The position numbers and the translations under genes are program-made. This document shows, one piece after another, positions 39,401-49,797 of a DNA stretch of 64,000 nt. This DNA comes from an uncultured Gammaproteobacteria bacterium. Lineage in GTDB: Bacteria; Pseudomonadota; Gammaproteobacteria; UBA6429; Thiohalophilaceae. The stretch is taken from assembly GCA_913064945.1 (NCBI GenBank), contig CAJYAN010000003.1:124001-188000 (forward strand). Reading direction: 5' to 3'. The notes below the pieces were generated by a model, which had not been told where the DNA came from, did no database searches, and saw nothing but the letters and a program-made list of their open reading frames with translations. Each line of letters starts with the position of its first letter. Positions within the stretch are counted from its first letter, which is position 1.

Positions 39401-40189
39401 TTATTGATGCAAGGTCGCGTGCACGACATAGATGACCACAACACCCGCAATGATGAGTGTCATTTGTTGCAGTGTCGCCCCCAGGTGTGGACGTTTATGC
39501 AGGCCGGGGATTAAGTCCGCCACGGCAATATAAATAAAACTCGACGCGGCAATGGCCAGAACATACGGTAATAATGACTCTAATCCCCGCAAACCGTAGT
39601 AAGCCGCCAGGGCACCAATAATGGTTGTAATGCTGGAGATGATATTAAAGACAAAGGCCTTACCACGGGCGAAGCCACTGTGGAGCAGAATGGCAAAGTC
39701 ACCGACCTCTTGTGGGATCTCATGGGCGGCGACTGCCAGGCTGGTGACAATACCGAGATGAATATCTGTCATAAAGGCCGCCGCGATCAGTACACCATCT
39801 ACCATGTTATGCAGGCCATCGCCGATAAGGATAAAAATACCCGCCGCCTGGTCCGACTTGTCATGGTGGTGTTCTGGCGTATGTACCTCGCAGTGGCTTG
39901 AGTGACAATGCCGCCACAGGACCAGTTTCTCCAGCATGAAAAATACCAGAATACCAATCAGGACAGTCAAACCAATATTGTGGACATCAATATTCGGGTT
40001 CGCGGTAATTGCATGCGGTAACAGGCCGAGAAAGGCTACCCCCAGTAGAGAGCCAATGGCGAAGCTGACAAAGTGTGGTAACAATTGTGTGCGCAGGCGT
40101 TCCGGGAATAATAAAAAACTCCCCGCGGCAATCACACTCAGGACACCACCTAAAAGGCTAAAAAGAATGATCCAGAGCAATAGCGGCAT
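39401..40189 (-). CDS. ZIP-family divalent metal transporter
   Basis: 262 residues with about eight membrane helices. The metal-transport helices are diagnostic: DGLHNMVDGVLIAAAF in TM4 and AVAAHEIPQEVGDFAILL in TM5. A His-rich cytoplasmic loop between TM3 and TM4 (HCHSSHCEVHTPEHHHD) is typical of ZIP proteins. It imports Zn(II) or a similar ion. Regulator and exact metal are unknown; no Zur box was recognised upstream. Confidence 0.92.
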   Translation of the reverse strand: MPLLLWIILFSLLGGVLSVIAAGSFLLFPERLRTQLLPHFVSFAIGSLLGVAFLGLLPHAITANPNIDVHNIGLTVLIGILVFFMLEKLVLWRHCHSSHCEVHTPEHHHDKSDQAAGIFILIGDGLHNMVDGVLIAAAFMTDIHLGIVTSLAVAAHEIPQEVGDFAILLHSGFARGKAFVFNIISSITTIIGALAAYYGLRGLESLLPYVLAIAASSFIYIAVADLIPGLHKRPHLGATLQQMTLIIAGVVVIYVVHATLHQ

Positions 40190-40257
40190 AACAGTGACGT
40201 CCAGTGGTGTTAAATAAAAGAGCTAGGCATGATACCTGAACCTTGTCGGCAGTCTAG

Positions 40258-41004
40258 TCAGTCCTGCAACCAGATCAGACTGGCCATACGACCGGTGACA
40301 CCGTCACGACGATAGGAATAAAAACGTTCGCGTTCAGTATAGCTACAGAACTCACCACCATATATAGCCTTCACGCCACTGACCTGCAGGCGCAGGCGTG
40401 CCAGTCGGTACATATCCATCAGCCAGTGCGCCTTGCGTGTCGCCACAAAGGCCGACTCAGAGGCAGGCATTTGCTGGACAAAGGTATCGCGCACCTCGGC
40501 ACCGACTTCATAGGCCTGCGCGCCGATGGCTGGCCCCAACCAGGCCATGACGTCGCCAGCATCGACCTGCATGGCCTTGAGAGTGGCCTCGAGAATGCCG
40601 TCCGCCAGCCCCCGCCAGCCGGCATGGGCGGCAGCCACGACACGGCCCTGGCGGTCACAAAACAGCACCGGCAGGCAGTCCGCCGTCATCACCACACAGA
40701 CCGCGTGTGGTCGGCGACTGACACAGGCATCGGCCTCAGTCACCTCTGTCGAGGCCTGCGCCTCGATTACCCGATTGCTGTGGACCTGTTGCAACCAGCA
40801 AGGTGCCGCCTGGAGTCCCAGCTGCATCGCCAACTGTTGTCGGTTCGCGGCTACCGCTTCCGCCTGATCACCCACATGCAGCGCCAGATTAAAACTGTCA
40901 TACGGTGGCAGGCTTACCCCCCCGCGACGCGTGGTGGAGACGGCCTGTACCTTTTCCGGTGCCGGCCAGTCAGGGTGCAGCAGATGATCGAAATTTATAC
41001 TCAA
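40258..41004 (-). CDS. pgeF: peptidoglycan editing factor PgeF (YfiH/laccase-domain protein)
   Basis: 248 residues from TTG at 41004, which is preceded by AGGA at a spacing of six and overlaps the rluD stop codon; longer frames read back into rluD. Motifs of the multicopper-polyphenol-oxidase-like family: STTRRGGVSLPPYDSFNLAL, VMTADCLPVLFCD, VAAAHAGWRGLADGI and RRDGVTGRMASLIWL, with the Cys/His zinc site. In E. coli it removes L-Ser wrongly built into peptidoglycan precursors. Order rluD-pgeF is conserved. Confidence 0.93.
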   Translation of the reverse strand: MSINFDHLLHPDWPAPEKVQAVSTTRRGGVSLPPYDSFNLALHVGDQAEAVAANRQQLAMQLGLQAAPCWLQQVHSNRVIEAQASTEVTEADACVSRRPHAVCVVMTADCLPVLFCDRQGRVVAAAHAGWRGLADGILEATLKAMQVDAGDVMAWLGPAIGAQAYEVGAEVRDTFVQQMPASESAFVATRKAHWLMDMYRLARLRLQVSGVKAIYGGEFCSYTERERFYSYRRDGVTGRMASLIWLQD

Positions 41005-41981
41005 GTCTTGTCCTGGTGGTTGAGTAAATCCTGTTGCAGGGCGGCAATTAACAATTGCATATCTGCGGGAACCGCTTGTTCCCACTCCAGCCACTCACCG
41101 GATTCAGGGTGTTCCAGACCCAGCCGCGTTGCATGCAGTGCCTGTCGTTTGAAGCCACGCAATACCGCAATAAGACTTTCATCACAATCCCGTGGCAGAC
41201 GCAGGCGCCCCCCGTACTCGGGGTCGCCAAACACCGGATAGCGAATGTGTGCCATATGGACACGGATCTGATGGGTGCGGCCGGTCTCCAGCTTAACGCT
41301 GGCCAGGGTATGGGCGCGAAAACGTTGTTTTACCCGATAATGGGTGATCGCCTCTTTGCCGCCGTGGGTCACCACGGCCATGCGTTTTCGGTTGACCGGG
41401 TGCCGCCCCATCTCCGTTTCAATACGGCCACCCGCCGTCATGACGTCGTTGACCACGGTTAGATACTCACGCGCAAAGGCCCGCGCCTGGAGCTGTTCGA
41501 CCAGATATTTCTGCGCTGTGATGGTCTTGGCGATCACCAGCAGGCCGGAGGTCTGCTTGTCGAGGCGGTGGACAATCCCGGCTCGCGGCACACCGGCCAG
41601 CGCCGGGGCATGGTGCAGCAGGGCATTCAACAGTGTACCGGCGCGGTTGCCCACGGCCGGATGTACCACCAGGCCAGCCGGTTTATTCAGTACCAGGATA
41701 CTGTCATCCTCGAAGAGAATATCCAGCGGGATATCCTCCGCCTGCCAGTGCTCTTCAGCCACCACCTCGGCATCGACCGCAATCGATTCCCCGCCCAGTA
41801 CCTTGTCACGCGGGCGCCAGACCTTGCCATCCACCAACACCTCACCACGTTTGATCCACTGTTGCCAGCGACTGCGTGAATAATCCGGCTGTAATTCCGC
41901 CAGGGCCTGGTCAAGCCGCAGACCCGACATTTCGTCTGGAATATCAAGGTGTAACTCAATTTGTTGAATACTGTCGGACAT
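41001..41981 (-). CDS. rluD: 23S rRNA pseudouridine synthase RluD
   Basis: 326 residues from ATG at 41981 (GTG directly before it is possible). An N-terminal S4 RNA-binding domain (about 15-75: LRLDQALAELQPDYSRSRWQ) is followed by the catalytic domain with GIVHRLDKQTSGLLVIAK, where the Asp attacks the uracil, and HQIRVHMAHIRYPVFGD. In E. coli RluD makes pseudouridines 1911, 1915 and 1917 in helix 69. Divergent from bamD, as in E. coli. Confidence 0.95.
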   Translation of the reverse strand: MSDSIQQIELHLDIPDEMSGLRLDQALAELQPDYSRSRWQQWIKRGEVLVDGKVWRPRDKVLGGESIAVDAEVVAEEHWQAEDIPLDILFEDDSILVLNKPAGLVVHPAVGNRAGTLLNALLHHAPALAGVPRAGIVHRLDKQTSGLLVIAKTITAQKYLVEQLQARAFAREYLTVVNDVMTAGGRIETEMGRHPVNRKRMAVVTHGGKEAITHYRVKQRFRAHTLASVKLETGRTHQIRVHMAHIRYPVFGDPEYGGRLRLPRDCDESLIAVLRGFKRQALHATRLGLEHPESGEWLEWEQAVPADMQLLIAALQQDLLNHQDKT

Positions 41982-42077
41982 CACCTAAAACCTGCTGGGG
42001 AATCAATTTATTAACGGCTGGAGTCGGAGTATACTTGCATCCCACTTATATTGAGAGAGCCTCCGAGGATTGTTGTC

Positions 42078-42857
42078 TTGAAAAATTTGCTAGTCAGGTT
42101 TCTGTTTATTTCACTTCTACTCGGCAGCCTCATCGGTTGCGCCAGTTCACCGGATGCTGACGACCCCTATGCCAAGTCCAGCGTCGAAGATATCTACAAG
42201 GACGCCAAGGCGGCATTAGACGATGGCAACTATGAATCTGCCATTAAACTCTACGAGAAGCTGGAGTCACGTTTTCCGTATGGCCGCTATGCCGAGCGGG
42301 CGCAAATGGAGATCATCTATGCCTATTACAAAGATATGGATGAAGACACCGCGATTATCGCCGCCGATCGCTTTATCAAGCTTCACCCCAATCATCCACT
42401 GGTCGATTATGCCTACTACATGCGTGGTCTGGCATCTTTTAACCTGAGTCGTTCCTTTTTTGAAAAGCTGTTTGGTCAGGATAAATCCGAGCGTGACCCG
42501 AAAATGGCCCGACAGTCTTTTGATTATTTCACCCAGCTCGTGAAGCGTTATCCGCACAGTAAATATGTCCCGGACGCAGTCAATCGCATGAAGACACTGC
42601 GCGATAATCTCGCCCAGTATGAAATCCATGTCGCCTCGTATTATCTCCGCCGTGGTGCCTACCTGGCCGCCGCTAACCGTGGCAAATATATTATCGAAAA
42701 TTATCAGGCAACGCCCGCCGTTTCACAGGCCCTGGCCTTGATGGTACGGGCTTATCGCAAGCTGGATATGCCTAAACTGGCCGATGACACCTACCGGATA
42801 CTGGCACTCAATTACCCTGATGACCCTGAGACTGAAAAACTGAAGCCGGCCAAATAG
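42078..42857 (+). CDS. bamD: outer-membrane assembly lipoprotein BamD
   Basis: About 259 residues. A signal peptide ends in the lipobox SLIGC, so Cys is lipidated. Five TPR repeats follow (KDAKAALDDGNYESAIKLYE is the first; KLEPWFPYG-like LESRFPYGRYAERAQ next). It is the essential partner of BamA in barrel insertion. The frame is open from 42051 (TTG), but TTG at 42078 with GAGG nine bases upstream gives a normal signal peptide and is preferred. Divergent from rluD-pgeF. Confidence 0.94.
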   Translation: MKNLLVRFLFISLLLGSLIGCASSPDADDPYAKSSVEDIYKDAKAALDDGNYESAIKLYEKLESRFPYGRYAERAQMEIIYAYYKDMDEDTAIIAADRFIKLHPNHPLVDYAYYMRGLASFNLSRSFFEKLFGQDKSERDPKMARQSFDYFTQLVKRYPHSKYVPDAVNRMKTLRDNLAQYEIHVASYYLRRGAYLAAANRGKYIIENYQATPAVSQALALMVRAYRKLDMPKLADDTYRILALNYPDDPETEKLKPAK

Positions 42858-42989
42858 GGTTAACGATTAAGTTGGTAAGGCATTGAATACTTTCCGTGCC
42901 AGTCACCTTACCCATAATACTAACGCGGATCTGAGTTCAGGGTAAGGCAGGCAAAGACGCTTAGCTCACAGGGATAACCATAGTACCTT

Positions 42990-43017
42990 GGCGAACGCCG
43001 CGACCACGGCATTCGCC
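42990..43017. terminator. hairpin between bamD and the GT39 gene
   Basis: GGCGAACGCCG and CGGCATTCGCC pair with one mismatch around a 6-nt loop. It lies 10 nt past the stop of the minus-strand glycosyltransferase gene. No T-run, so the terminator role is tentative. Confidence 0.4.
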
Positions 43018-43026
43018 CCGCCCCTG

Positions 43027-44550
43027 CTAACGCTCTAACAGCGCCGGAAAATATCGCTCATAAAAATAGCACTGACCGACCGGCCATTCTTTGGGTATGT
43101 GGTAATAGCGCTTCAACACATCTTTCAAAACCTTTTCACGGTACAGCGCATATCGAAAACCTTTACCCAGGCCTAGATAGAACGTGGTCCCCGCGACGGG
43201 TACCGGCCTGATCTCAAATTCGTCAAAAAACTCGGCGTAGTTTTTCACATCCCTGGTATAGGTCATGATCATAATATTGCGCCCGGCATAGTCCCGCATA
43301 TCAATAATCTGTTCATCCTGACGCGCATGGTAGGAACCATAGCCAAACACCATCACGTGTTGGCGACCAGCGTAGGATAACAGGGCTGACTCGACATAAC
43401 TGTCGGTCGCCAGCGCATAGTCTTTTGCATAAGGCGAGGTCGCCTTCAGCAGCTGATGCGTTCGCATGGAATACAACAGGTCTTTATAGGTGTTGTCGTT
43501 ATGACGAAACATCTCCGGCACCTGTGTTAACAGAAAACCCACCAGCAACAGATGAATCAGCGCATAACCCAACATGAATTTCAGTGCCGTGCGTAATTGT
43601 TTCTCCGTGATGAATAACCCCAGGGCAATAATACCGAAGGGATAAAAACTCATCAGCCAGTGCAGACCAATATCCTTCCAGGTCGAGAGCAGTAGAAATA
43701 AAAACAGCGGCACCAGTAACAACGCCATAAAGACACCCAGGCCACCCTGCCTGAGTGAGGCAACCGCCAGCCGACGTTGTTTGACAAAATAAAACATGAC
43801 CGGCGGTGTAAACAGGTACAGCAGTAAGACACAATATTTCACCACGGTACTGAATGAAAACGTATCGCCCTCGGTGCGATTCACCAGATTAAACAGGTAA
43901 TTGTTCCAGCAATGGGTATAGTTCCAGTACAGGTTCAGACCAATAAACGGCAACGTGCCGAGAATAATCAGTAGCAGACCGATTAACGGCCTGCGTTGTC
44001 GACTGGCAAAAAAGAGTAGATACGCGGCATAGGCTATGCCCAGCAGGCCCGCGAAAAATTTGGAAAAAAAGGCCGCGCCTAACAACACACCACAGAGCAG
44101 ATACCAGCGTCGGCTGGCACGATGGACGGCGACATAAAAAGCGACCGCGGAGAAGAAGGACCACATGACCAGCGGCGTGTCGGTCGTCATGAGCATAAAA
44201 ATCAGATTGACCGGCGTCAGCAGAAACAGGCTGCCTGCACCATAGGCGACAGCAGGGTGATCGGTGCGTAACAGTCGCACAATACCAAGGCCAATTATGC
44301 TGGTGGTCAACACCATCGGCAGGCGCAGCCACCAGGCGGCATCGCTCACCGATAACAATGCCGTCAGAAACCACCCCACCATGGGGGGATGATCATAAAA
44401 ACCAAAATCCGGGTGCTTACCCCATTGAATAAAATAGGCCTCGTCACCGGTCATCGGAATCACCGCCGCGAACGCCAGTTTGATAATGAGGGTAACGACA
44501 AAGAGTGCGGTAAATCCGCGCGGTGTGCAGAGACTATTGATTAAGCGCAT
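43027..44550 (-). CDS. membrane glycosyltransferase, GT39/ArnT-like
   Basis: 507 residues with about 11-12 membrane helices and a C-terminal soluble tail. The first periplasmic loop has the GT39/GT83 acidic motif GDEAYFIQWGKHPDFGFYDH, which holds the catalytic Asp/Glu, and DHPPMVGW follows. Such enzymes move a sugar from a polyprenyl phosphate donor to lipid A, protein or a glycan in the periplasm. Acceptor and donor are unknown. It stands alone; 252 bp separate it from valS. Confidence 0.85.
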   Translation of the reverse strand: MRLINSLCTPRGFTALFVVTLIIKLAFAAVIPMTGDEAYFIQWGKHPDFGFYDHPPMVGWFLTALLSVSDAAWWLRLPMVLTTSIIGLGIVRLLRTDHPAVAYGAGSLFLLTPVNLIFMLMTTDTPLVMWSFFSAVAFYVAVHRASRRWYLLCGVLLGAAFFSKFFAGLLGIAYAAYLLFFASRQRRPLIGLLLIILGTLPFIGLNLYWNYTHCWNNYLFNLVNRTEGDTFSFSTVVKYCVLLLYLFTPPVMFYFVKQRRLAVASLRQGGLGVFMALLLVPLFLFLLLSTWKDIGLHWLMSFYPFGIIALGLFITEKQLRTALKFMLGYALIHLLLVGFLLTQVPEMFRHNDNTYKDLLYSMRTHQLLKATSPYAKDYALATDSYVESALLSYAGRQHVMVFGYGSYHARQDEQIIDMRDYAGRNIMIMTYTRDVKNYAEFFDEFEIRPVPVAGTTFYLGLGKGFRYALYREKVLKDVLKRYYHIPKEWPVGQCYFYERYFPALLER

Positions 44551-44756
44551 GAATTGTCTTTTCTAGAGTTGGTTGTCATTAATAATGTGATGGCCGCAAA
44601 ATCCGGCATTTTTTCAGGACGACGGGCTGTCGATAAGGCCCGCCAAAGCACCATTAGTTCCTGTTAAATTGACCGCACTATACAACAAGTAGCGTAAAAC
44701 GGGGTATTCACCTTAGGAGACAAGCACTTGCAGGCGATTTTCCTGTCGCGAGCCGC

Positions 44757-44762
44757 TATAAT
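44757..44762 (+). promoter_or_regulatory. possible -10 box of valS
   Basis: A perfect TATAAT lies 41 nt before the valS ATG. No convincing -35 box sits 16-18 bp upstream, so the assignment rests on position and the -10 alone. Confidence 0.35.
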
Positions 44763-44802
44763 GCCGCCTCGGAGATTAACCACTGCAGGCCAATAGATAA
44801 GC

Positions 44803-47589
44803 ATGGACAAGACCTACAACCCCCACGACATCGAGCAACGCTGGTACCAGACCTGGGAAGAAAGCGGCTATTTCAAACCACAGGTAAGTAGTGCAACCGC
44901 CCCACAGGGTGGAAACGAGGCCTTCAGCATTATGATCCCGCCGCCCAATGTCACCGGCAGCCTGCACATGGGACACGGTTTTAATAACACGGTCATGGAT
45001 ACCCTTGTCCGCTACCACCGCATGAAGGGTCACAACACCCTGTGGCAGCCGGGTACCGACCACGCCGGTATCGCCACGCAAATGGTGGTCGAACGCCAGC
45101 TCAATGCTGAAGACAAGACCCGACACGACCTGGGACGCGAGGACTTTATCAAGCGTATCTGGGAATGGCGTGATGAATCCGGCGGCAATATCACCCGCCA
45201 GCTGCGTCGCCTCGGTTCCTCGCTGGACTGGTCGCGCGAACGCTTCACCATGGACGATGGCCTGTCAGATGCGGTCAAGGAAGTCTTCGTCCGTCTGCAC
45301 GAGGAAGGCCTGATCTATCGTGGCAAGCGTCTGGTCAACTGGGACCCGGTGCTGCACACCGCCGTCTCGGACCTGGAAGTCATCAGCGAAGAGGAAAACG
45401 GTCACCTCTGGCACCTGCGTTATCCGTTATCCGACGGCAGTGGCTATCTGATCGTCGCCACCACCCGTCCCGAGACCATGCTCGGTGATAGCGCCGTCGC
45501 CGTCCACCCCGATGACGAGCGTTACCAGTCGATGATCGGCAAGACCGTTACCCTGCCGCTAGTGGGTCGTGAGATCCCCATCATTGCCGACGACTATGTC
45601 GACCCTGAATTCGGTACCGGTTGCGTCAAGATTACCCCGGCACATGACTTTAATGACTATGAGATGGGCAAGCGCCACGACCTGCCACTGATCAATATTC
45701 TGACCATCGATGCCTGTATTAACGATGACGCCCCGGCCGCCTATCGCGGCCTGGACCGCTACGCTGCGCGCAAGAAGATCCTCGCCGAGCTAGAGGCACA
45801 GGGCCTGCTGGAAAAAGTCGATGACCACAAGCTCATGGTACCGCGCGGTGACCGCTCCGGTGCCGTTGTTGAACCCTTTCTCACTGATCAATGGTATGTG
45901 AAGATCGCACCACTGGCCGAACCGGCCATCAAGGCTGTCGAAGATGGCGACATCAAGTTCATCCCTGACAACTGGAAGAACACCTATTACGAATGGATGC
46001 GCAACATCCAGGACTGGTGTATCTCGCGACAGATCTGGTGGGGCCACCGCATCCCGGCCTGGTATGACGACGCCGGGAATATCTATGTGGCTCGCAATGA
46101 ACAGGAGGTACGCGAGAAACATAAGCTTGGTGATATCGCCCTGCGCCAGGATGAAGACGTGCTCGACACCTGGTTTTCTTCTGCGCTGTGGCCCTTCTCC
46201 ACCTTAGGCTGGCCGGAGAACACCGAGGCCCTGAAAACGTTTTATCCGACTGCGGTGCTGGTCACCGGCTTTGACATTATCTTTTTCTGGGTCGCCCGTA
46301 TGATCATGATGGGCCTCAAGTTTATGGATGATGTGCCCTTCAAGGAGATCTACATCCACGGCCTGGTGCGCGACTCGCACGGTCAGAAAATGTCAAAGTC
46401 CAAGGGTAACGTCCTCGACCCGATTGATTTGATCGACGGTATCGATCTACAAACGCTGATGCAGAAACGCACCAGTGGCATGATGCAACCGCACCTGAAA
46501 GACAAGATCGCCAGGCAGACCAAAAAGGACTTCCCCGACGGCATCCCCGCCTTCGGCACCGATGCATTGCGCTTTACCTTCGCCGCCCTTGCCTCCACCG
46601 GTCGTGATGTCAATTTTGACATGGGACGAATCGAAGGTTATCGCAACTTCTGTAACAAGTTATGGAACGCGGCGCGTTATGTCTTGATGAATACCGAAGG
46701 CCAGGACTGCGGCACCACGATTGGTGATATTGAACTCTCCACTGCCGACAAATGGATCACTTCACGCCTGCAACAGATCAGCCAAGGCATTGAAGAGAAT
46801 ATCAAACTCTATCGCTTTGACCACATGGCGCAGACGATTTATGAATTCACCTGGAACGAATACTGCGACTGGTATCTGGAACTCTCCAAGTCCGTACTCA
46901 TGAACGACAATGCCAGCGTCGCACAAAAACGTGGCACCCGCCGTACCCTGATACGCGTACTGGAAGCCATTCTGCGCCTGGCCCATCCGATCATTCCGTA
47001 TATCACCGAAGAGATCTGGCAGCGCGTCGCGCCTTTGGCGGGTATTAAAGCAGATACCATCATGACACAGCCTTATCCAGAGTTCGATGCGGCACTGATG
47101 GATCAAAACGCCATTGATGAACTGGAGTGGGTCAAGAGCTTTATTGTCGGCGTCCGCCAGATCCGCTCCGGCATGGACATCAAACCCGGTAAGCCGTTAG
47201 CGATCCTGTTGCAGGATGGTAAAGAACAGGATAAACAACGCCTCAACGCCAATCAGCACTACATCGAAAACCTGGCCAGGATCGAATCCACGACCTGGTT
47301 GAATCCTGGAGAGGAAGCGCCTGAATCCGCAACGGCATTAGTCGGCGAGATGAAGATCCTGATCCCTATGGCTGGTTTGATTGATAAGGATGCCGAGCTA
47401 ACGCGCCTGACCAAAGAGATCGGCAAACTGCAAGGTGATATCGAACGCACCAAGGGTAAGCTGTCGAATGAGAGCTTTGTCAGCAAGGCGCCCGAGGCCG
47501 TAGTACAGAAAGAAAAAGATCGTATCGTCGAGCTGGAAACCGCGTTGAATAACTTGAGTGAACAAAAGAAAAAGATCGAAGCGCTCTAA
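44803..47589 (+). CDS. valS: valyl-tRNA synthetase
   Basis: 928 residues, class Ia synthetase. The HIGH motif is [14 protein letters not shown] (HMGH at 55-58), and KMSKS is exact in [15 protein letters not shown]. The CP1 editing domain (about 150-350) carries [11 protein letters not shown]. An anticodon-binding domain and a C-terminal coiled coil (about 865-928, rich in Glu/Lys) complete it. It charges tRNA-Val and clears mischarged Thr. Codon use is GC-rich, in sharp contrast to the AT-rich gene that follows 67 bp later. Confidence 0.97.
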   Translation: MDKTYNPHDIEQRWYQTWEESGYFKPQVSSATAPQGGNEAFSIMIPPPNVTGSLHMGHGFNNTVMDTLVRYHRMKGHNTLWQPGTDHAGIATQMVVERQLNAEDKTRHDLGREDFIKRIWEWRDESGGNITRQLRRLGSSLDWSRERFTMDDGLSDAVKEVFVRLHEEGLIYRGKRLVNWDPVLHTAVSDLEVISEEENGHLWHLRYPLSDGSGYLIVATTRPETMLGDSAVAVHPDDERYQSMIGKTVTLPLVGREIPIIADDYVDPEFGTGCVKITPAHDFNDYEMGKRHDLPLINILTIDACINDDAPAAYRGLDRYAARKKILAELEAQGLLEKVDDHKLMVPRGDRSGAVVEPFLTDQWYVKIAPLAEPAIKAVEDGDIKFIPDNWKNTYYEWMRNIQDWCISRQIWWGHRIPAWYDDAGNIYVARNEQEVREKHKLGDIALRQDEDVLDTWFSSALWPFSTLGWPENTEALKTFYPTAVLVTGFDIIFFWVARMIMMGLKFMDDVPFKEIYIHGLVRDSHGQKMSKSKGNVLDPIDLIDGIDLQTLMQKRTSGMMQPHLKDKIARQTKKDFPDGIPAFGTDALRFTFAALASTGRDVNFDMGRIEGYRNFCNKLWNAARYVLMNTEGQDCGTTIGDIELSTADKWITSRLQQISQGIEENIKLYRFDHMAQTIYEFTWNEYCDWYLELSKSVLMNDNASVAQKRGTRRTLIRVLEAILRLAHPIIPYITEEIWQRVAPLAGIKADTIMTQPYPEFDAALMDQNAIDELEWVKSFIVGVRQIRSGMDIKPGKPLAILLQDGKEQDKQRLNANQHYIENLARIESTTWLNPGEEAPESATALVGEMKILIPMAGLIDKDAELTRLTKEIGKLQGDIERTKGKLSNESFVSKAPEAVVQKEKDRIVELETALNNLSEQKKKIEAL

Positions 47590-47656
47590 CATATAATTTT
47601 ATTTATGACAGGCGATATATCTTGTATTTAACTAAAGAAATCAAGCGATGCACTAA

Positions 47657-48964
47657 TTGGCTAAACCAATAAAATCGCATAGCGGACTGCTCAAACTACT
47701 CCAGAAAAAAGAAAAGTCTGGTGGGACAATTACGCTGGAAGAAATATTAGATGCCAGCGGTTGGAAAGAAGTTTCCTTCAAAACATATTTAAAAAAAGGT
47801 CAATTAAGCGAATTCTTACAAGAAATTGGTAGTAATATTTTTCAATCTACTAATACCATCGGACTTTCAGTAAGCGATTTTTCGAGTCTACTATCACAAA
47901 GCAAACATCGAAGAGAACTTGGGTATCTATTTAAGTCTGGCTTAGCTAAAGCTCTCCTCCGAAAATCACGTGACAATATGCTTCTAGCAATGGAGTTATA
48001 TAATAGGCCATCACTAGAAAACAGGCTGGATGGTTTTGTATTATGCTTTTGTGTTGCATGGGAGCAGTTACTAAAAGCGGTCTTAATCGAAGGAGAAGGT
48101 GAAGAATCAATATATAAAACCAAACAGAAAAATTACGACATGCGTGAAACCATATCACTACGTGACTGCCTAAAGCATCTTATGCCCGAAGACAGCTTAA
48201 CAAGAAAAAATATTGAAAAAATTACTTTTTACAGAGATCAGGCAGTTCACTTATTGATGCCCGAGGTTCAAAGTATCATTTCGCGCTTATTTCAATCTGG
48301 AATTATTAATTATGGAAAATTTTTCCAAGAACACACGGGGTCTACATTTCTTGGAAGTAGCCAAAGTGGAATGATCTCTTTGGTTGGCGACTTATCAGAA
48401 CCGTCAATTCCAATACTTAGAAATAAATATGGAAAAAATACTGGAGATGAAGTCATCAATCTTATAGATGACCTTAAGAATGATGCTATAAATACAAATA
48501 ATATTGAGTTTTCAATACCCATCAATGTCAAACTAACCTTTGCCAAAAAAGATGACTCAGGCAACCTAATAACATTATCAAAAGCAGATGATGGAATAGA
48601 TGGGCTACAGAGAGCTTTGATTGTTGAAAAGCCAGTAGACCGACATAACACTCACCCATTTCGCGAACATGTTGCAATAGAACAGATTAACCGAAGACTA
48701 TTGGATAGGTACACACAAGAAAAACTAAAAGAATACTTGATTGCAAAAAATAAAGAAACCAACTTTCCACGCATAACCACGCATGACTTCCGTGCAATCA
48801 TTCATAAACTCAAATGGAAAAAAAGTAACAACAAACATCATTATTTAAATAAAGATCCAGTAGTGCATTACTACTCAGATACAGCTATTGAAGAAATCAT
48901 CCAAAAGATAATGGACAAGAAAAATTTTCTACGAAACACAAGAGAAAGCTATAAAAATAGGTGA
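47657..48964 (+). CDS. DUF3644-type protein with HEPN-like motif, AT-rich
   Basis: 435 residues. An N-terminal segment (1-65) looks like a winged-helix unit (TITLEEILDASGWKEVSFKT). The middle (about 95-215) matches DUF3644: SRDNMLLAMELYNRPSLENR, CVAWEQLLKAVLIEG, then FYRDQAVHLLMPE with R193-x4-H198, the pattern of HEPN ribonucleases. The C-terminal part (370-435) is another small basic helical unit (RITTHDFRAIIHKLKWKK). The gene is strikingly AT-rich beside valS and starts at TTG right after an in-frame TAA with no good ribosome site, which points to horizontal transfer. An abortive-infection or RNA-cleavage role is inferred only. Confidence 0.75.
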   Translation: MAKPIKSHSGLLKLLQKKEKSGGTITLEEILDASGWKEVSFKTYLKKGQLSEFLQEIGSNIFQSTNTIGLSVSDFSSLLSQSKHRRELGYLFKSGLAKALLRKSRDNMLLAMELYNRPSLENRLDGFVLCFCVAWEQLLKAVLIEGEGEESIYKTKQKNYDMRETISLRDCLKHLMPEDSLTRKNIEKITFYRDQAVHLLMPEVQSIISRLFQSGIINYGKFFQEHTGSTFLGSSQSGMISLVGDLSEPSIPILRNKYGKNTGDEVINLIDDLKNDAINTNNIEFSIPINVKLTFAKKDDSGNLITLSKADDGIDGLQRALIVEKPVDRHNTHPFREHVAIEQINRRLLDRYTQEKLKEYLIAKNKETNFPRITTHDFRAIIHKLKWKKSNNKHHYLNKDPVVHYYSDTAIEEIIQKIMDKKNFLRNTRESYKNR

Positions 48965-49122
48965 AATAGCTAGCCCGGAGGGTTGGGTTGAAGCACGGGA
49001 TCCAACAGAGCATGAACAAATGATGCCAATATAATTGAAACATACTTCATAAAGAGCCAGGGTATCTCTACACTTGATAAGACATATCTTTAACAGCTTT
49101 AGTTCGTAATTAGGTTTACAAA

Positions 49123-49737
49123 ATGAGTGGTTGTTGTGAAAATAATTGTGCTGTAGATGCTCTTCGCGAGAAGCAGCGAGGTACACTGCAAATTGTTCTC
49201 GGCATTAATGCCATTATGTTCTTGGTTATTGTGCTGGCCGCATTCTATGGCAAGTCAACTTCCCTGCTTGCTGACAGCCTTGATAACCTTGGCGATGCGA
49301 TTACCTATAGCCTGAGCCTGTACGCTGTTTCCAGGGGCGCCTCCGCAAAGGCCAGGGTTGCGCTATTCAAAGGCGGTTTAATTTTTCTCGCGGCATGTGC
49401 GGTAATTGCCCAGATTGTTTACAAGCTCTTCGTTCCAAGCATCCCGGTATTTGAAGTCATGGGTGCATTCAGCCTCCTTGGCCTCGTGGCCAACTCACTC
49501 TGTCTTTACCTGCTTTGGCGCCATCGTCATGAAGATGTCAATATGAGCTCAGTGTGGGAGTGCTCACGAAACGACATCGCCACAAATCTTTCTGTGTTTG
49601 TGGCGGCGGGAGCCGTCTGGTTCACAGGTTCGGGTTGGCCCGATATAGCCGTTGCGCTTGGTCTCGTGTGGTTGTTGATACGTTCTTCGATTCGTGTCAT
49701 TTCATCAGCCATGGCAGAACTCCGTGCAGCAAGCTGA
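49123..49737 (+). CDS. cation diffusion facilitator family protein, short form
   Basis: 204 residues. A Cys-rich start (SGCCENNC) may bind metal. About six helices follow with the CDF site in LLADSLDNLGDAITYSLSLY (TM2) and CSRNDIATNLSVF (TM5), so both Asp pairs are present. There is no C-terminal ferredoxin-like domain and no His-rich loop, so it is a minimal CDF protein. It probably exports Zn, Cd, Co or Fe. ATG at 49123. The neighbouring LysE-type gene is 60 bp downstream. Confidence 0.85.
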   Translation: MSGCCENNCAVDALREKQRGTLQIVLGINAIMFLVIVLAAFYGKSTSLLADSLDNLGDAITYSLSLYAVSRGASAKARVALFKGGLIFLAACAVIAQIVYKLFVPSIPVFEVMGAFSLLGLVANSLCLYLLWRHRHEDVNMSSVWECSRNDIATNLSVFVAAGAVWFTGSGWPDIAVALGLVWLLIRSSIRVISSAMAELRAAS

Positions 49738-49797
49738 CGACACCATCAACCTCAACAGATCAAAGTGAATCTCCATTTACTTTGAAGGTCATTATCA

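Noticed and set aside
48970-49006. GTTGG/CCAAC repeat in TAGCCCGGAGGG-containing sequence after the DUF3644 gene
   Set aside because: Resembles a degraded extragenic repeat, but only 5-bp arms and no second copy in the window.
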